From Motacilla alba alba (taxonomy: Eukaryota; Chordata; Aves; Passeriformes; Motacillidae), in the NCBI RefSeq assembly GCF_015832195.1, contig NC_052046.1:47192473-47256472 (forward strand): a stretch of 64,000 nt of DNA, written 5' to 3'. A program made the translations under genes and the position numbers. The notes under the pieces were generated by a model. That model ran no database searches. It had not been told where the DNA came from and saw nothing but the letters and a program-made list of their open reading frames with translations. Positions 37,501 to 50,440 of the stretch are shown piece by piece. Each line of letters opens with the position of its first letter. The first letter of the stretch is position 1.

Positions 37501-39530
37501 CTTGGTCCAGTGAATATAGTGCATGATGAGTGCCATTGATATGGATGGCTTTTCAATACATGCTTTAAAGTCAGAAAAGTGGTTAAAGTCACTTCTACTT
37601 ACAGATAGATAAAATACACAAACATGCAATAAAATCTGAAGTTACTCTCTGATGAAAGATATTGTGGTTTCTCTACAGACAAAACAGATAAAGTTTCAAG
37701 ATTAATATTGACTTTCTCATGTAGTAGTTCCATTTAAGTCCTTGAGGAATCTCTTTTTTGTGTTCACTGTTTAGGGCATGATAAAATCTTTGTAATATCT
37801 GTCTGTCAAGATTGTGCAAAGTTTTATTAATGCATTAGCTATAATTTCTTCATACTGACATTCATCCAATGCTTTAGAGGTCTGTCATTGATTTACTTGT
37901 CTGGAGTTCTTGAAGTAGTGCTTCATCATTTGGAAAATCAATGAATTTATTTTGAATGTTTTGTTATGAAAGCTAAACAGCAGTAAGACAATTTTAAAAT
38001 TACAAATCAAAGCAATATGATATTCATCTGATTATGTGATAGCACATTTTAGCTCTCTACTTCTCTACTCCTGCTGAACTATCATCTTTATATTAACAGA
38101 TGTATTATGCATTATTCTATCTAGAAGGTGAAATGGTGCAACATATTTTTTTTCTAAGACCATTTTTCTTATTTCTGTGACTCTAACTCAGTGTTAAGCC
38201 AGTATTAAATGTAGCACTGTTTAAATTAGAAATCATTGAAAGATAAGTACGATTAATTAATATTTCAATTGAATATAAAAAAGAAAACCAAAAATGGGAG
38301 AACATTTATTTGGAGTGTTTTTAAAGCATAATCTGCAGGGATTGAAATACACTTGGATACTACATCAAAGAAGAAATCTGTCAATAATTATAAAACAGAA
38401 GGAGAGGATATTTTGGAAACTTCAAAAACTGTGACTTTTCTTACCTCCTCATGCACTACCACGGCATATGGGTAAGTAAATATATGCTTATGGGACATAT
38501 TTCAGTTGCAAGTTTTAGATTAACTACATGGATCATTGTGCTTAGAGGCTCTGTTTGCCTCTGCAACCGACACCTTCCTCTAGGGATAAAGGGGCAGATG
38601 CTCAGAGAATGGTCAGATATTTATTGGTGTTGTTAATGTTAAGACTGACTCAGCTCGACGTACATCACTGTGCAGACAACACATGTTAAAGGAAAGATAG
38701 CTGTTATCATAGCACTTCCAGCCAGACATGATGTAAAAAGTGAAATACAGAAAAAAAAAGGAAAAATTAGTTCAGTCAGACAGCTCCTTGGGTTTCCCCA
38801 TCTGCATTCTGCAGCTCAACACTCCAGACATGAAGACATGAAGATGCCTACATCACTGTCTGAAGGCTTGTCCCTCCTTTCTTTTCTGCACATCATTCCC
38901 ATCCTTCCCCAGTTGTTGCCATCTCTTCCTGTACAGCGAGCCTCAGGGTGCCAGAGGGAGATGTCCAGGGGACCTGGGCCAGCTCATGTGGATGCCACTG
39001 CTGCAGCATCACGCATCACACACAGGTCCTGCGGAGATCCTGCTGCCCAGGAGGCCTCCATGAGACCCAGTCCTGCCCCCGTGCGAAGGGTAGGCAGAGC
39101 GTGGCTGAGGCATGGTGCCCACTGCCAAATCCATGGGTGTAGCTGTACATACACTGTCCCTGGAGGAGTGCTACAGTTCCCTAACACAGCATCACATGGT
39201 GGGAATGTGTGCATGTCCTTTGGAGCACACTGACCCATTTTTTTTTCATGTTTTTTAAAGTGAAAACAAAAGGATGAGCTGAAAGAATGGAATAACTCAA
39301 CTTGCAGCAAAAGTGGCAAAAAAGTGTGAAGAGAAAAATAATGAGCTGTAGGTCATCCGATTGAACTCCTTCTAGACTATCCAAGTACTACAGTATGACT
39401 AAAAAATCAAAATAAATTTGAGGGTTTTGTATAGAATTTACATTAAACAACCAAATTTTAGTTAATAGAAATGTTAAACATGCAGAGACTAAACATATGT
39501 TATCAAAGGACGATGCAGATGGAATCATGT
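34588..39530. other. Intergenic sequence upstream of S1PR3
   Basis: No exon recognised. A 187-codon plus-strand frame (38670-39233) and frames at 35436-35834 and 36141-36458 show no family likeness and are treated as chance. Possible regulatory elements cannot be judged by eye. Confidence 0.5.
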
Positions 39531-39534
39531 GATG

Positions 39535-40220
39535 GTTTAATTTGGAAGAGACCTTAAATATCACTTAGTTCCACCTCCACTGCCACAGGTAGGTACATCT
39601 TCCAGGAGACAGGTTACTCAAAGCTACATCCAGCCTGGCCTTGAACACTTCTGGAGATGAGGCATCCACAAGTTCTCTGGGCATCTTTGGCTGCTCTCTC
39701 ACCTCCAAGTAAAGAATTTCTTCCTGAATGTGCTGTAAATCTACAGTCTTTCAGTTTAAAGTCATTCCCCCTTGTCGTATCACTTCATGCCCTAGTAAAA
39801 AGTCTCTCTCCACCTTTCTTGTTGATGTAATGTAATCACGTAATGGAAGGCTGCAGTTAGGTCGCCCGGAAGCCTTCTCTTCTCCAGAACAATCCCAAAT
39901 CTTGCCGCCTGTCCTTGTAGGAGACGGCCTGATCCAGGCCTCAGATCATCTTCATGGCCATCCTCTGGATTCTCTCCAACAGGTCCACATCTTTCTTTTC
40001 TTGGGGATCCCAGAGCTGGATGCAGGGTTCCAGGTAGGATCTCACCAGAGCACAGCAGAGCAGAGCATAGGGGCAGAATCCCCTCCCTTGCCCTGCTGCC
40101 CATGCTGCTTTGGATGCAGCCCAGGATACAATTGGCTTTTTGGGCTGCAAGCATGCAGTGCTGAGGAATACTGAGCTTCTTTTTCACCTACACACTTAAG
40201 TCCTTCTTGGAAGGATGCAA
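39535..40220 (-). mobile_element. CR1 LINE 3' fragment
   Basis: The plus strand reads as the reverse complement of an avian CR1 3' part: GAAGAGACCTTAAATATCAC, GGCCTTGAACACTTCTGGAG, CCATTCCCCCTTGTC-like, CTCCAACAGGTCCACATCTT and GGATGCAGCCCAGGATACAA follow in the expected order. Terminal octamers are not evident at the left end and reverse-transcriptase sequence is absent, so the copy is heavily 5'-truncated. It is closer to consensus than the copy at 22.6 kb. Confidence 0.9.
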
Positions 40221-43200
40221 CTGTTTTGGAGTCTTGAAGGCCTGGGACAGGCCAAAAAAAAAAGGCCATAAAAAGAAAAATTCAACAGCTGGGTTCTTGG
40301 GACATCTTGCTGAAAATGGACCCCTTTTGGGACAGCAAAAAAAGCACAAAGCAGGAAGGTTTTCCCCTGAGTTTGTACTGACACAATGCTTTTGTAATGC
40401 TGCAATATTGTACTTCATTTCATTGTGATGCTTGATGTGCTGTATTTAACTGTTGTAATAGTGGGGCATGGTTTTCTTGCCCTGCTGATAAGTTGAAACT
40501 TTTTGCTGTCTATAAGAGAGACAGCCTATATCTTGGTCTTGTTTCTTTAAACCACAGGCCACTGTGTTGTACTCTGGTCTGCAAAGTGCTGTGGGTTTAA
40601 CATCATCCTTGCTGCCCCCGTTGAAAGGCACGCCATACCTCAGACAGGTATGGTGGGCTCTGATTATGAGATCTTTTGTGTCTGGGAGCCTGGAGAGGGG
40701 CCACCTCACATGTCCAGGCCCTCACCTATGGGTGTGAGAAAGGGGGGTCATGGGGTCAGCCAGCAAGGGCTGGTTATGGGGTCATGGCCACCCTTGGTAC
40801 AGACAGGGAAACAGCAGGAGATGGGGCTAGAGATATGCCCCTCCAGTGAGTAGTGCCCCCAGGCCCCTGACAATGAATCACTTCTGCTGAACCTATGAGG
40901 AGTTGTGAGTTGGAATTCTGAGGTATGCCATTTAAAATGGTTTTAAAATGGTGTGGCTGTGCCCATATCAAATTTATTCAGTTAATGAGTTACCTTCCCT
41001 TTCAATGTCCCCAAATTCCCTCAAAGCCTATTCTGGAAATGCAATTCAAGTTGTGTTTGAGGCTCATTCACAATGTGCAAGGACTGTACGGCCGATTACA
41101 TCTTGGCTACCACCAGCTTGGACAAGTCACTGCTGACAAGACACATCAGGAACCAAGGAGAAGACTCACAGTGGGTCTTATGGAAGTAAGCTGTGGAAAC
41201 CTAGCATATTCCCTTTGCAGCAGAAATAAACAGATATCTAGACTAGGCCTAAGTTTTCCAGGTAGTAGAGTGATGGAAAGAAAGAAGCCTTTAAGTGTCT
41301 CTATGTCTGCAGAGCTTTGTAGCATATCTGTCTGCATGCAGCCTGGGTTAAGGCTACTTACACCACCACTAAAACTTGCTTGGGAAGACCAGAAACTCCT
41401 AGGAAACATATGTTCCCTCATAAGCCAGTTTCTATTCCACAGGGGCCATGTGACACAGCCACAGAGGAAGAGCACTTCAAACAGAAGACCTAATACTGTT
41501 TGTATTAGTAGCATACTAGGCTAAAATGTGTATCTACTCTGAGTGTAAAGGCATTACATTCTAGGCACTGGAATTCTAGCTGTCTCTGCCATGAGAAATT
41601 TATATGCTAGAAATAAAAGAGAAATGGAGGTGGGTAGGAAAATAATTAGCATGTTAGAAGAGATAATAGACCTGATTTTGAAAGCCATTGAGAAATCTGA
41701 GAAATTACTGGAGCTAAGAGGGGCTGAGAGTGCTCAGAAATGTTAAAAATCTGGCATATGTATTGACTTTACAATAATGACTCAACATTATTAGAAAAGT
41801 AGAAAACAAGCACTGTTCAGAAAAGAACCCTAGACTAGTCACAGCAGCCCCTTAATGTTCTTATGTCCTGCTCTCTTCGACATCTGTTTCCCTTTACACA
41901 GGAGATAAATTCCTCCCATACCACATAGCATTCCTTAAGAAGTGTTATTACTTGCTGAAACAAGAAGTTCCCCAGAAGCACTGCGTGCCATTGCTGTCAA
42001 TCAGTCTTTAAGAGCTTTTTAGGAGCTAATGGATGGCGTGTTTGTTGCTGTTTCATGGAACATGATGGCTGAAGTGTCGCAGTAAGGGTCTGTGTAAATA
42101 ATGCCCAGATGGCAATATGGCCTGCGGGCAAGACTGAGGATTGTGTCGCTGAACGCAGTAGGAGGATTGCTGGTGGAAGAAGACCTGAAAAAGAGTGAGC
42201 CTGCCAGATGCTTTCACACATGAATATGCTTTTCAGACATGATGCCATATGCCATCCATACCTGCACATAAAATAGCAGCAAGTTGTTTTAAAGTTTGGA
42301 GTGTGGTTTTCACTGTTCCTCTTGAGAGTGTCTGTGTGGTGTGAGGCAGTGCTGTGGGGTAACACCCACCTACAATGTCACCCAGACACTGGCAGCCTTA
42401 TTGCTCCTCTGGCATGGGATGCTGCTCTGTCACTGGCTCTGCCAAGTAATGCATATTCTTGGTGACATTCTTGGTGACACCCTACTACCTCTGTAGTACT
42501 TAATACTAGTACCATACCAACCACTTAGTATTGTCTGTGGGATTCTCAGGGTTGTAACTCAGGCTCATGTCCTTACTGCATGCTATGCACTTAAGTTATT
42601 TATTTTATTAACTTCTTTTACACTAAGCCATTTTCTGCATGGCAGAAATAAGATGAAATATTGGCTTTTTTATGGCAACACAACACAAAGATCCCCACTG
42701 ATATTAAACGTCCTCCTGTTTCTTAAGGTTCCTCTTTATTCATATCTTCTCATTTATGTTTTGTCTTACACTTTACCTTTTTATATGCCTTACCTTTTTT
42801 TAGAATGTGAGGGTCTCCAGCTACTACTACTACTATTCAGTTTCCCATACTAAGTTTTCCTATTTTCCTACATATTTCTATAACTCTAATTTCTTCTCTC
42901 AGGCTTGAAAGCTCTGACACAAATCTTCTTTTGCCAATATTCAAACCCTCCATGCCTTCTGCCTACTTCTTTCATATTCTTTTCTGCTCATTGCTACTTT
43001 TTTAAAAGTCTTCAAAGTACGGCAATATTTAAAATATCAGTGGTACCAAAAATTAGTTTCTTGCTGGTTTAGTGCTACAGTTCACATGCTCCCAGGTGTC
43101 TCCTGGTGCAAGAACAATTTGCTTAAGGATGATGGGGTCTATCAAACCTTGTCTCCAAAGTTTGTGGCAGAGCTGAAAGTAAATAGGTGTGGAACTAGAT

Positions 43201-44728
43201 ACAGTTAATGGGGCGCCTGATATCTGAGGTGGTGGATTTAGTGCCTGAGGAGAAGCATTGCTGATAATAACTTTTCCCACCTCCAGAGAAGAGTAGGAAT
43301 GTGTGTCTCCAGGGCATGTTATTTTTTGGGATGTTTTCGGAATAGTGTTATTTATGCCCCACCCATTGGCAAGCCTGGGAAGAAAAGGCATAATCAAAGC
43401 CTTATTTAGCTTAAATACAGAGCTCTCTGGTTCTGGAACACAAATCCTTCATTTGCATCTGTGCAGATGGTCATGTAGCATGTATGAACACAGAATAGCT
43501 ACCAGTGACATCCTTCCAATTGTTACTGGGTAACTGTACACGCACTGGGGAGGGCAATGAAAAGGGGAGATGAATACCCTCACTTCAGCAGCACCATCAT
43601 TGCTGTAAGTTGCTGTAATATATTAGTGCAAAAGAGGCAAGTATATGTCTTAGCATCCATGGCTTTTGGCTGCATGCAATTTCAGATCTCCACCTTGTTT
43701 AGACAACTTCTCCACCCACCCCACTGGGATAGGCATCATAGGAAGTGGAACAGCCTAGGAAATGGAATGACCCTAAGGTGGAGGACTGCTTGCACATTTA
43801 TACCTCAGCCCCAAGCAGCTGAAAGCCTCAGGAGTTCAGGTTATGGAGGGAAGACCAGAAAGCAGAATCCATAGTTCAATATGAAATGAAATTTAAAATC
43901 TGTCATATTTCTCTGTATTTTTTCAATGCTCTTTCTGTTTTCCTTGGAATTGCGTAAAAGCCTGTAAATCTGATACTTTCACTTTGTACAAATAATAGTC
44001 TCTTTGAAAGAAAATTGAGTGAGTTGTACATAGGAGAAAATTTTACATAATGAGATAAAGATGTAAGAAGCTGTTTACATCTCATTCTGAGCACTGTTTG
44101 ATGCTTGTGGTATTTATTTTTTTTAAAGTACAGATATACACTTATAAGACTCTCTTATTTTACTATTTAATTGACAAAAATCAGTTCCTGCATCAAATTA
44201 CTACTACTGTATCAATTTTCTGTGTATCTTTATGTTTGAGTATTTATTTTCAATAGCTAATGAATAAGCTGTCATTGCAAAAAAATTGAGGGTTTTGATG
44301 TTAGAGTACTCCCAAGGTCTGTGGGACCTGTACCAGCACAAATTTGTAGTCAAAGACCATTGTGTCTAGGAGTGGATGTCAACACACGTAGTTGCCATTT
44401 GGGCTGCGCACACATCAAAAATGTTGTTCTAGTAAGAACATATGAGGACATCTGCGATATGATATTTTATCTAACAGCAACATGGTCTTTTGGTCTACAT
44501 GAGCACAGACTCTCTGTACCAGACACAAAGAGAGAGATCAGTAAATGAATGACTTTATTCTCTTCTCATTTAAAGCACCTCACCACTATTAATTTTGATG
44601 AAAACGATACGTGCCCATGCTCGCTTACATTGCACCTAGGGGACAGTGCCTGTGTGGCTAATCCTTGTGTCTGTTTCAATCACCTTTTATTTGTAAATGC
44701 TGGTTTTTATCCATTTCTTTTCTTATAG
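40221..44728. other. Intergenic sequence
   Basis: No gene recognised. The part at about 40240-40870 has a TATAAGAG motif and GC-richer composition and could be a decayed LTR, but no matching ends or duplication were found. A 199-codon frame (40925-41524) looks non-coding. Confidence 0.45.
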
Positions 44729-44817
44729 GTCATTGTCTCATGCTGCCTCCAGACAGTGCTGTCTTTGTGTTGGAAGACAAAGAAGTAACAGAGGATAGTG
44801 GCTGTGGAGCAAAATAA
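44729..44817 (+). CDS. Candidate terminal coding exon of an unidentified gene or lncRNA
   Basis: A pyrimidine-rich acceptor (CCATTTCTTTTCTTATAG) ends at 44728. In the frame that begins after two bases, 28 codons follow to TAA at 44815-44817. The peptide has MLPPDSAVFVLEDKEVTED and ends SGCGAK; it looks like a real protein tail but is not recognised. An AATAAA at about 46209-46214 followed by GT-rich sequence could end the 3' UTR. No upstream coding exon was found. It might instead be a lncRNA exon or chance. Confidence 0.25.
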
Positions 44818-46931
44818 TTTGCAGCATTCCTGTTTATTTTCAGACTTTGGAGATTTGTACAAGGAATTAATTCTGTGGGGTTTGCACTTTTAAATCAATA
44901 TACAACTTTCACTTAATTTTCACAGTCACTTTGTGAAACAGCAAATGCAATGTTCTGAATCTCAACTATTAATTTGATTATGGTCCATAAATTATGCATT
45001 CCAGCTCTGACTTTCTGGTCAGCCTGAAGACACTGAAACTGAGACATTTTCCTGTTGACTGGGGCGCACATTATCTGACTTCAGCACCTAATGCTTTGAA
45101 ACCTACTTACACAGAAATTATATTTTGTTAGTGGCTCTACCTGGATGTCCTATGAATCAGGATTTTGAGGTGCAGCAAAAAATGTAGAAGAGACTGAAAA
45201 AGGTCTGACACTTTTGTGATACCTTCCTTCGACACATTTCAGATTTCCAAGAACTCTGGGCAAGTAGAAATACCATTGAAAGGGTATTTTGCCCTAAGAG
45301 ACCTCATCCATAATGTATACAACAATTTATAGATGAGCTTTGGAAACAAAATTTGCATTATTTTCAGTACTGTTTGGTGATTTCAAAATATGCTTTGTAT
45401 TTTTGTGTTTACCAGCATTGATTTTGTAGCCTCAGTGAAAATAGCTATGTTACTGAATTTCTGTGTGTACATCTCATACCTTTTGCATTCCTTTCTTGGT
45501 TTTCTTTCACTTGTTTAGTTAGTGGGTTGCCTTCAGATGTATCTGAAAACATCAGCTGTTGTGTCACTAGAAAGTAGTTCATGTGTCCCCTTAGAGTAGT
45601 TTCATAAGGTCTCCATAAACACAAGTTTTCTATGTGAGCAATTTCTAATTCTTCTTTTAGGGTTCTGAGCAGAACTAGATCTTTGTATAGATGTGTTCAT
45701 TTGAAATTATTTATTTTGGGGTTTTTGCTGATACTTTTTTCCTCAGCCGTTTAAATAGAAGAAATGAAAAATAGTTGCTTTTTTTGGAATTGAATCTGAC
45801 AGATCTTGTGTCTCTTGCTTTAAGAAGATTTTGAGCAGTTTTGAGCATATTTTTGCAGTCCTCAAGAGATGTGCATATGATAAGAATGTGGACTGTAAAA
45901 ACAGACCAGAGGGGTATGAGGTGAGACAGCTACCTACCACTGTAAGCGCTGAAGACACATATGATTTAATTTTGGAGAATTTCTGTGATCTGTATTTGCT
46001 ATCCTTCACTAACTAATGGTCATGCTGACAGTGGCTGATACTTTTCCAGGCTTGTTTGGTGAGGTTTCTGTTGAGCCTTCGTTATTGTCCTATCAGTTAA
46101 AGCTCTCTAATATACGGCCAGCTTAAAATATTGTGGCTTAAAATAGTTTGTTTGATATGAATTGTTCCTGTTACAAGATTTGAGAATTGGGCATGATTCC
46201 CTATCACAGAAATAAAAGAAATTACACAGTGTCATAATAATTGTTGTTGAATGTGACATGATTCCAGGTATAGCCATGTGGCCACTAGTTAGAGATGAGA
46301 GAGTTGGGAAGCTTTCCTCACAAATGCTATGCTCTGGGTCACATGAGGCTACAAAGGTAAAGCATCTGCCCGTACTTTATAGAAGACTCTATTCCTTCTC
46401 TTTCTCTTCCCCAGGAGAGCTGGAGAGGTACCTCACTAATTTTATTTCATCAAATACTGTAGTCTCAGCAATATCCTTTTCAAGTGTCTTCTTACAGCAG
46501 TGAAGACATCCCCACTCAGCAAATGAGGACCAGAGTATTTGTGTAGATTAAATCTGCTTCAGAGAGGAGGAAGAGATGTGCCGACCCACTCAGCTGACTA
46601 TTTTTAGCTGTCATGAATAATCACAGGATGCAAGGGGAAGCATATCTCAAGAGATCACCCACAAAAGGAGTGAATTAATAGCAGAAGTGCTATAAATATA
46701 CAGGGGGTGGATGACTTGAGTGAGAGTAGCTACTTTAATGGATGAACTGTGGAGAATTGCAGGAGGGGGATGTGTGTGTGGCAAAGCAACAGGAGTTTTC
46801 ATAAGCATATTGTCTCAGAAGGACTTATTGGTAGAAAATGTCTCTTCAAGGTATTGGGGCTTTTGCTCCCTTCTCTATAGCATATATTCTTAACTCTTGT
46901 GTTCCGCTTTTTCTTGAATTTTGTTGCTTAC
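44818..46931. other. Intergenic, or 3' UTR of the candidate exon at 44729
   Basis: No feature recognised apart from the AATAAA near 46210. A plus-strand open frame at 45831-46016 lacks supporting signals. Confidence 0.4.
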
Positions 46932-47139
46932 CTTTTCCACTATCTGTGGAGTATGTTCTTTATCAGAGTCATTCATTAATCTTTTCTGTCTTTCATTAAG
47001 AAAGCAGCACAAAGGCAAATGGATTCGAGTGGCCTGATAAAGGAGCTTGAAACCAAAGAGAAAGTTTTCCCAGGCTTTTCCCAGAGTTGTTGCACATTCT
47101 GAAGAAATACTTCTGTGTTTGATTGAAAAGAAATAGCAT
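46932..47139 (-). CDS. Candidate internal exon on the minus strand, unidentified
   Basis: A minus-strand acceptor TTCATTCTGCCACAG ends at 47140 and a donor GAAAAG|GTAAGC starts at 46931. The 208-nt segment between is open in one frame that extends beyond both borders. The product includes GKAWENFLFGFKLLYQATRI and, later, MNDSDKEHTPQIVEKV. It lies on the S1PR3 strand, but does not resemble NXNL2 (thioredoxin fold). The wider open frame begins with TTG, not ATG, so an exon is more likely than an intronless gene. Evidence is only splice motifs plus openness. Confidence 0.22.
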
Positions 47140-49862
47140 CTGTGGCAGAATGAAGCCAAAGACCTGTCACAGTGAGCAGGAACAGATCGATTCCTGGGCG
47201 TCAAAGGCCATGTTACTGGTGATGTGCAAGACTTCTTCCAGCATTGACACAACAGACACCTTCACAGGAGCCCAGCTGCCTGTGGAGTAAGGTGCAGTCA
47301 TTGTTCAGAAATACCATCTCTGGTTAAAATTAGTTATGAACGCGTTTGGTGTGAGTAGTCAGCACCATGGTTCTGTGCAGCTTGGGTATGTATTTCTCCT
47401 TTTCTGTGTAAGGGTTCTAGTCTTTCACTCCAGGGCCTAAAGAGATTTTTACAGTGGGAAATTACTGAGTAGTGCATCCCAGGATATTGACACAAAATAT
47501 ATGGGTACTCTTTGCTGGGAAACATTTCTTTATATACTGAAAAGATTATTGCCTCTTCCTATTTTCAAGTGTGTTTGATTGCCTTGCCTAATATTTATGT
47601 TATGTTTATGTTTGTGTTATGTTTATGTCCTAGTGTTAGGATATCCTAAATGGTCTTATGACACCAGGAACTTTAAAATGTCTGAACTGCTTTTTTGGTT
47701 GCAAGAGGAAGACTTGTGCTCAGAAACATCTATGGCATTGAAATTCTTTCATTCCTTCTAGGGCAGTGGACTTGTATTTTATTTCTGCAGCTAATGAGTC
47801 ATTTTACTGAGCACTCAGGTAAGGGAAAGGGACTAGTAATTCCCACCTGAGTAATGCAGAAATAAATGTGATTTTGGAAGATGGACAGGCATCCCTGCTT
47901 GTCTCTGTGCTGTTCAGGAATATCTGCCTACTGAGACTGCTGCTTGCCATAGTTTGCAAAACATATTTTTATGCAGAACACCTCAGACTGACCAGGCAAC
48001 AAAGCCTAAATAAGCCTTAACTATAAAGTTTGTTTAAATTCCTCCTTGTCTACTGTGAATCAGAGGTGGTTCCTGTTTAGTTGTTAATCTGAGAACAAAA
48101 TTAGCCGATGTTTTACAAACTAGTGCTTTATTCACTCTAAGTATTTTGTAAATTGTGTTGAACAGTGGAAAGGAGACAAGGTGTTTGTATTTGTGACATA
48201 TTTTATTTTCTTTGTGATTTCCTGCATGAAGGTTAGGTTCCTATTGTTTCTAAAATAAAAGCACAGGCAGTTCCACTGGGCCCTTTTAGTTTTATTTTAA
48301 AAATTACCAGTGTGTTAGTATGCAAGGTGGCTGAGGTGGTATGGCAGAAGTTTTCATTACAATGTGATGCAAAAAATTGATTTACCTCAGCTCTCATAGA
48401 GCAGCTTTTGAACAAACAACATCAAACTACCACAATCAAGGTTAAACATCTAATGCATCTTTGGCAATTACAAGAAATGCTGCAAAAATAACTAGGATTA
48501 AGAGCAGCACAATTGGTGGCCTGGCACAGTGCCCTTGCAGGGAGCACTGCACACTGCTGTGGGAGAGGGAAGATTTTTGCTTCTTGGGTGTTGGAATTGT
48601 GGAGGGGAAGTGGATAAAGGATAACCCTGAGGTTTTTGGGGTGGAATAACATACCAGCAATGTTGCTTGGGCACCTTTCTTGGTCATCTTGAGAGGCTAC
48701 AGTCGGGACTGGCTCTAAAGGGGCTGCCTGCCCAGCCCTCTATGCCTCATTATGCTGGGAGAGCCAGCGGCATCTTCACAGTCCAACAGGTATCAAATCT
48801 GACAGCATAACCCCATGTAAAGGGTGTGATAGGCAAAAAGCAATCAGCCAAGCAAATCTGTGTTAAGGCTCACTGTCAGGTTCCCTGCTTTGTACTGATA
48901 TCTCTTTAATTCTGTCTACAACTGGCACAGAGGCAGCCTGTGAGAGGAGCCTGTGTGGACATGCAATATTACCATGTTGCTCATTGCTGTGATCCTTGGC
49001 ACGGGAAGAAGTCTTGTCTGAAAAAGAATTTATGCTCCTTTTTCTTTATTGGGAGCTGTTTGATCACCAATTTTAAACAGGTTAAAGCATAAAAAGAGAT
49101 AAAAATGAGCAGTCGTGAGGCTGTGAGGAGAAAGTACAACATATTTTTTCAGTTTCTTTGACATGCAAGTTTTCAGGTTGTGAAATACCTTTGTTATATT
49201 TTTGAGAAATAAATTTTGCTCTTGCAGTGGGTGTGCAGAGTATTATTAAATTTGAGCCAAACTTAAAAAAGACAGTCTGAGGTACCAGCTGGTAATAAAT
49301 TTCAGGCAGAATTCAATTAAAACTGAGTCGCTTGATTCCTGGTAAGCTGCCTGAAATGAATATTTTAGGAATTTGATTTCAGCATGAACAGTTGTTGCAG
49401 GCTCACCCATTGTCCTGTAGTCAACTCCTGACACAGACAGCTTGGAGTAGCTCTCAAAAGGTCTTCAAGTGACAGGAGATAGTGGAAGGAGTATTGAGAA
49501 GGAGTACAAATTCCTAATGTTGCATGACTACTGTATGGAGTATACTTCACGGCTAGCAAGCAAATAATTAAGAAGAAACCCCAATATCTCTGTTCATGAG
49601 AAGAATTTCCTTTCATATTCTTGTAAGCTGGCCTGGCTCACACAGAAATAAAACCCCCAAGAGGCTTCCTTTCTTCTGTTTTGGGATTTCCACTGGGAAA
49701 AAATTGCAATTTTTGATCTAAATGTGATCTAAATGCAGCTACACATGCAACTGAAGCCTTCCAGCCCTGGGAGTGCAGTGAAGCTGTGATGTCTGGGCAC
49801 ATCTCTAGGATATGTTCGCACTAGCACGAGGCCATGCCATTCCAAAGCCACTCCTATCTCAT
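47140..49862. other. Intergenic sequence
   Basis: Includes a small TTATGT-rich simple repeat at about 47591-47629. No gene recognised. Confidence 0.5.
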
Positions 49863-50440
49863 TGTCCTGTTTTCAGCTAGGACAGAGTTAATTTCTGCTC
49901 AGCAGCTGTTACACTGCTGTGTTTTGTATTCAGAATGGAACAATGTTGATAACACTCTGATGTTTTGGGTTTTGCCAAGTTGTGTTTATCCTGAGTCAAG
50001 GACTTTTTTCTTCTCGCGTGCTCTGCCAGTGAGGTAGGATGCAAAAGCCTTTGAGGGAACATGGCTGGGACAGGTGACCTGAACTGACCAAAGAGATGTT
50101 CCACATCACAGAATGTCATGTCAGTATAAAAACTGGGGGGAGACTTATGGGGAAGGGAAGGGTCTGTCTGAGTTCAGGGTGGGGGGCATTGGCATTGGTC
50201 AGCTGGTGGTAAGAAATTGCATTTTGCACCACTTGTTTCCTTTTTATTGTCACTAATATAATAATTTACCATTGGTATTGTATTTTGCTTTATTTTTCAT
50301 CATTAGACTGTTCTTATCTTAACCTATAAGTTTTACTTTGATTCTCCTTCCCTTCCACCACATCAGGGGGTGAGTAGAGAGGGGGTTTGAGTGAGTGGCT
50401 GCATGGTGTTTTCTTTTCCATTTGGGATTAAACCATCCTT
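49863..50440 (+). mobile_element. ERVL-type avian LTR, probably the 5' LTR of a partial provirus
   Basis: Starts TGTCCTGTTTTCAGC and carries the ordered landmarks of the avian ERVL LTR family: GGACAGAGTTAAT, GTTGATAACACT, TATAAAAACTGGGGGG (TATA at 50125-50132), a late region with ACTGTTCTTATCTTAACC, and an end resembling GGGATTAAACC. Divergence is moderate with small indels, so it is an old copy. It lies in the same orientation and just left of the gag-like remnant at 50.9-52.45 kb. Confidence 0.85.

Noticed and set aside
38670..39233. 187-codon plus-strand open frame
   Set aside because: No recognisable domain, mixed low-complexity composition, another frame also open on the opposite strand, no promoter or splice support.
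40240..40870. Possible decayed LTR with TATAAGAG motif
   Set aside because: No matching termini, target duplication or family landmark could be identified.
40925..41524. 199-codon plus-strand open frame
   Set aside because: Sequence lacks protein-like patterns and overlaps a 122-codon frame on the other strand; treated as chance.
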